NCBI GenBank assembly: GCA_945877525.1
Contig: CAMDVP010000002.1
Location: 1-40,720 of the forward strand
Direction of reading: 5' to 3'
From: an uncultured Clostridia bacterium
GTDB lineage: Bacteria > Bacillota > Clostridia > Christensenellales > Aristaeellaceae
DNA length: 40,720 nucleotides
The notes beneath the pieces are model-generated. The model did not search any database, was not told where the DNA came from, and saw only the letters and a program-made list of their open reading frames with translations. Every line of letters begins with the position of its first letter. Position 1 is the stretch's first letter. A program made the position numbers and the translations under genes. Of this stretch, positions 40,684 through 40,720 are shown piece by piece.

Positions 40684-40720
40684 ATGAGAGAACGCGACGA
40701 ACAGGCATTTCAGCGGCGAA
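40684..40720 (+). CDS. Probable TetR-family regulator, 3' end cut by window
   Basis: Only twelve codons are visible, MRERDEQAFQRR, after a GTGAGGA ribosome site. The charged start resembles the lead-in to a TetR helix-turn-helix, and the large palindrome over the promoter supports a self-repressing TetR-like protein. The family call rests on context and is tentative. Confidence 0.5.
   Translation, partial: MRERDEQAFQRR

Noticed and set aside
1-40720. tRNA, rRNA, CRISPR arrays, prophage or intact insertion sequences
   Set aside because: No cloverleaf-like genes, regularly spaced repeats, phage structural genes or complete transposase frames were seen on either strand.

Overview
The window reads like a chromosomal piece of an anaerobic, gut-type Clostridia (Bacillota). 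The support is strong AGGAGG-type ribosome sites, frequent ATGA gene overlaps, YesM/YesN two-component control of an LplB/YtcP-type sugar transporter, an FMN riboswitch, a PPOX-ferredoxin protein and a macrodomain/class M sirtuin pair. A placement near Christensenellales or Oscillospirales is a guess. The central part (about 6.4-36.6 kb) is GC-rich. Both ends, especially 1-3.6 kb, are visibly more AT-rich.

Layout. (1) 1-3102, +: a tight three-gene operon with a cut NAD-dependent epimerase, a class III aminotransferase and a zinc-type dehydrogenase that lacks the structural-zinc loop. (2) 3667-5913, -: the remains of a MalFG-type sugar ABC transporter, with a frameshifted MalF permease and only the C-terminal third of the binding protein. 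(3) 6272-24735, +: a large carbohydrate locus. It holds a GH36-type enzyme, a YesN/YesM two-component system, a three-gene oligosaccharide transporter, and then one operon of GH38 alpha-mannosidase, racemase-fold protein, GatY/KbaY-type aldolase, DUF1537 sugar-acid kinase, a TIM-barrel glycosidase-like protein and a large FAD oxidoreductase. A repeated TATAGTGC element sits at matching distances from two promoters and is the likely YesN operator. (4) 24755-25119: a nested palindromic, MITE-like repeat abutting the next gene. (5) 25115-28183: a FGGY kinase/class II aldolase operon divergent from its probable DeoR-type regulator. (6) 28362-36900, +: a LacI-controlled operon of MalF, MalG, binding protein, MBL-fold hydrolase, a fused ROK kinase-GmhA-like isomerase, and a GH13_18 (sucrose-phosphorylase family) enzyme. 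(7) 37012-40489: HxlR regulator divergent from a small PPOX flavoprotein; then an FMN riboswitch leading into PPOX-ferredoxin, zinc macrodomain and class M sirtuin. (8) 40614-40720: promoter, operator and first codons of a TetR-like gene.

How the parts work together. Regions 3, 5 and 6 are three separately regulated uptake-and-degradation systems: import by ABC transporter, hydrolysis or phosphorolysis inside the cell, then kinase/isomerase/aldolase steps into glycolysis. In region 6 a plausible flow is import of a glucoside, phosphorolysis to glucose 1-phosphate plus a free acceptor sugar, and phosphorylation and isomerisation of that sugar by the fusion enzyme (inference). Region 7 is the least ordinary part. 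A flavin-sensing riboswitch appears to control a reversible protein ADP-ribosylation pair, with no lipoyl carrier (GcvH-L) or ligase (LplA2) visible in the window. No tRNA, rRNA, CRISPR array or intact transposase was seen.
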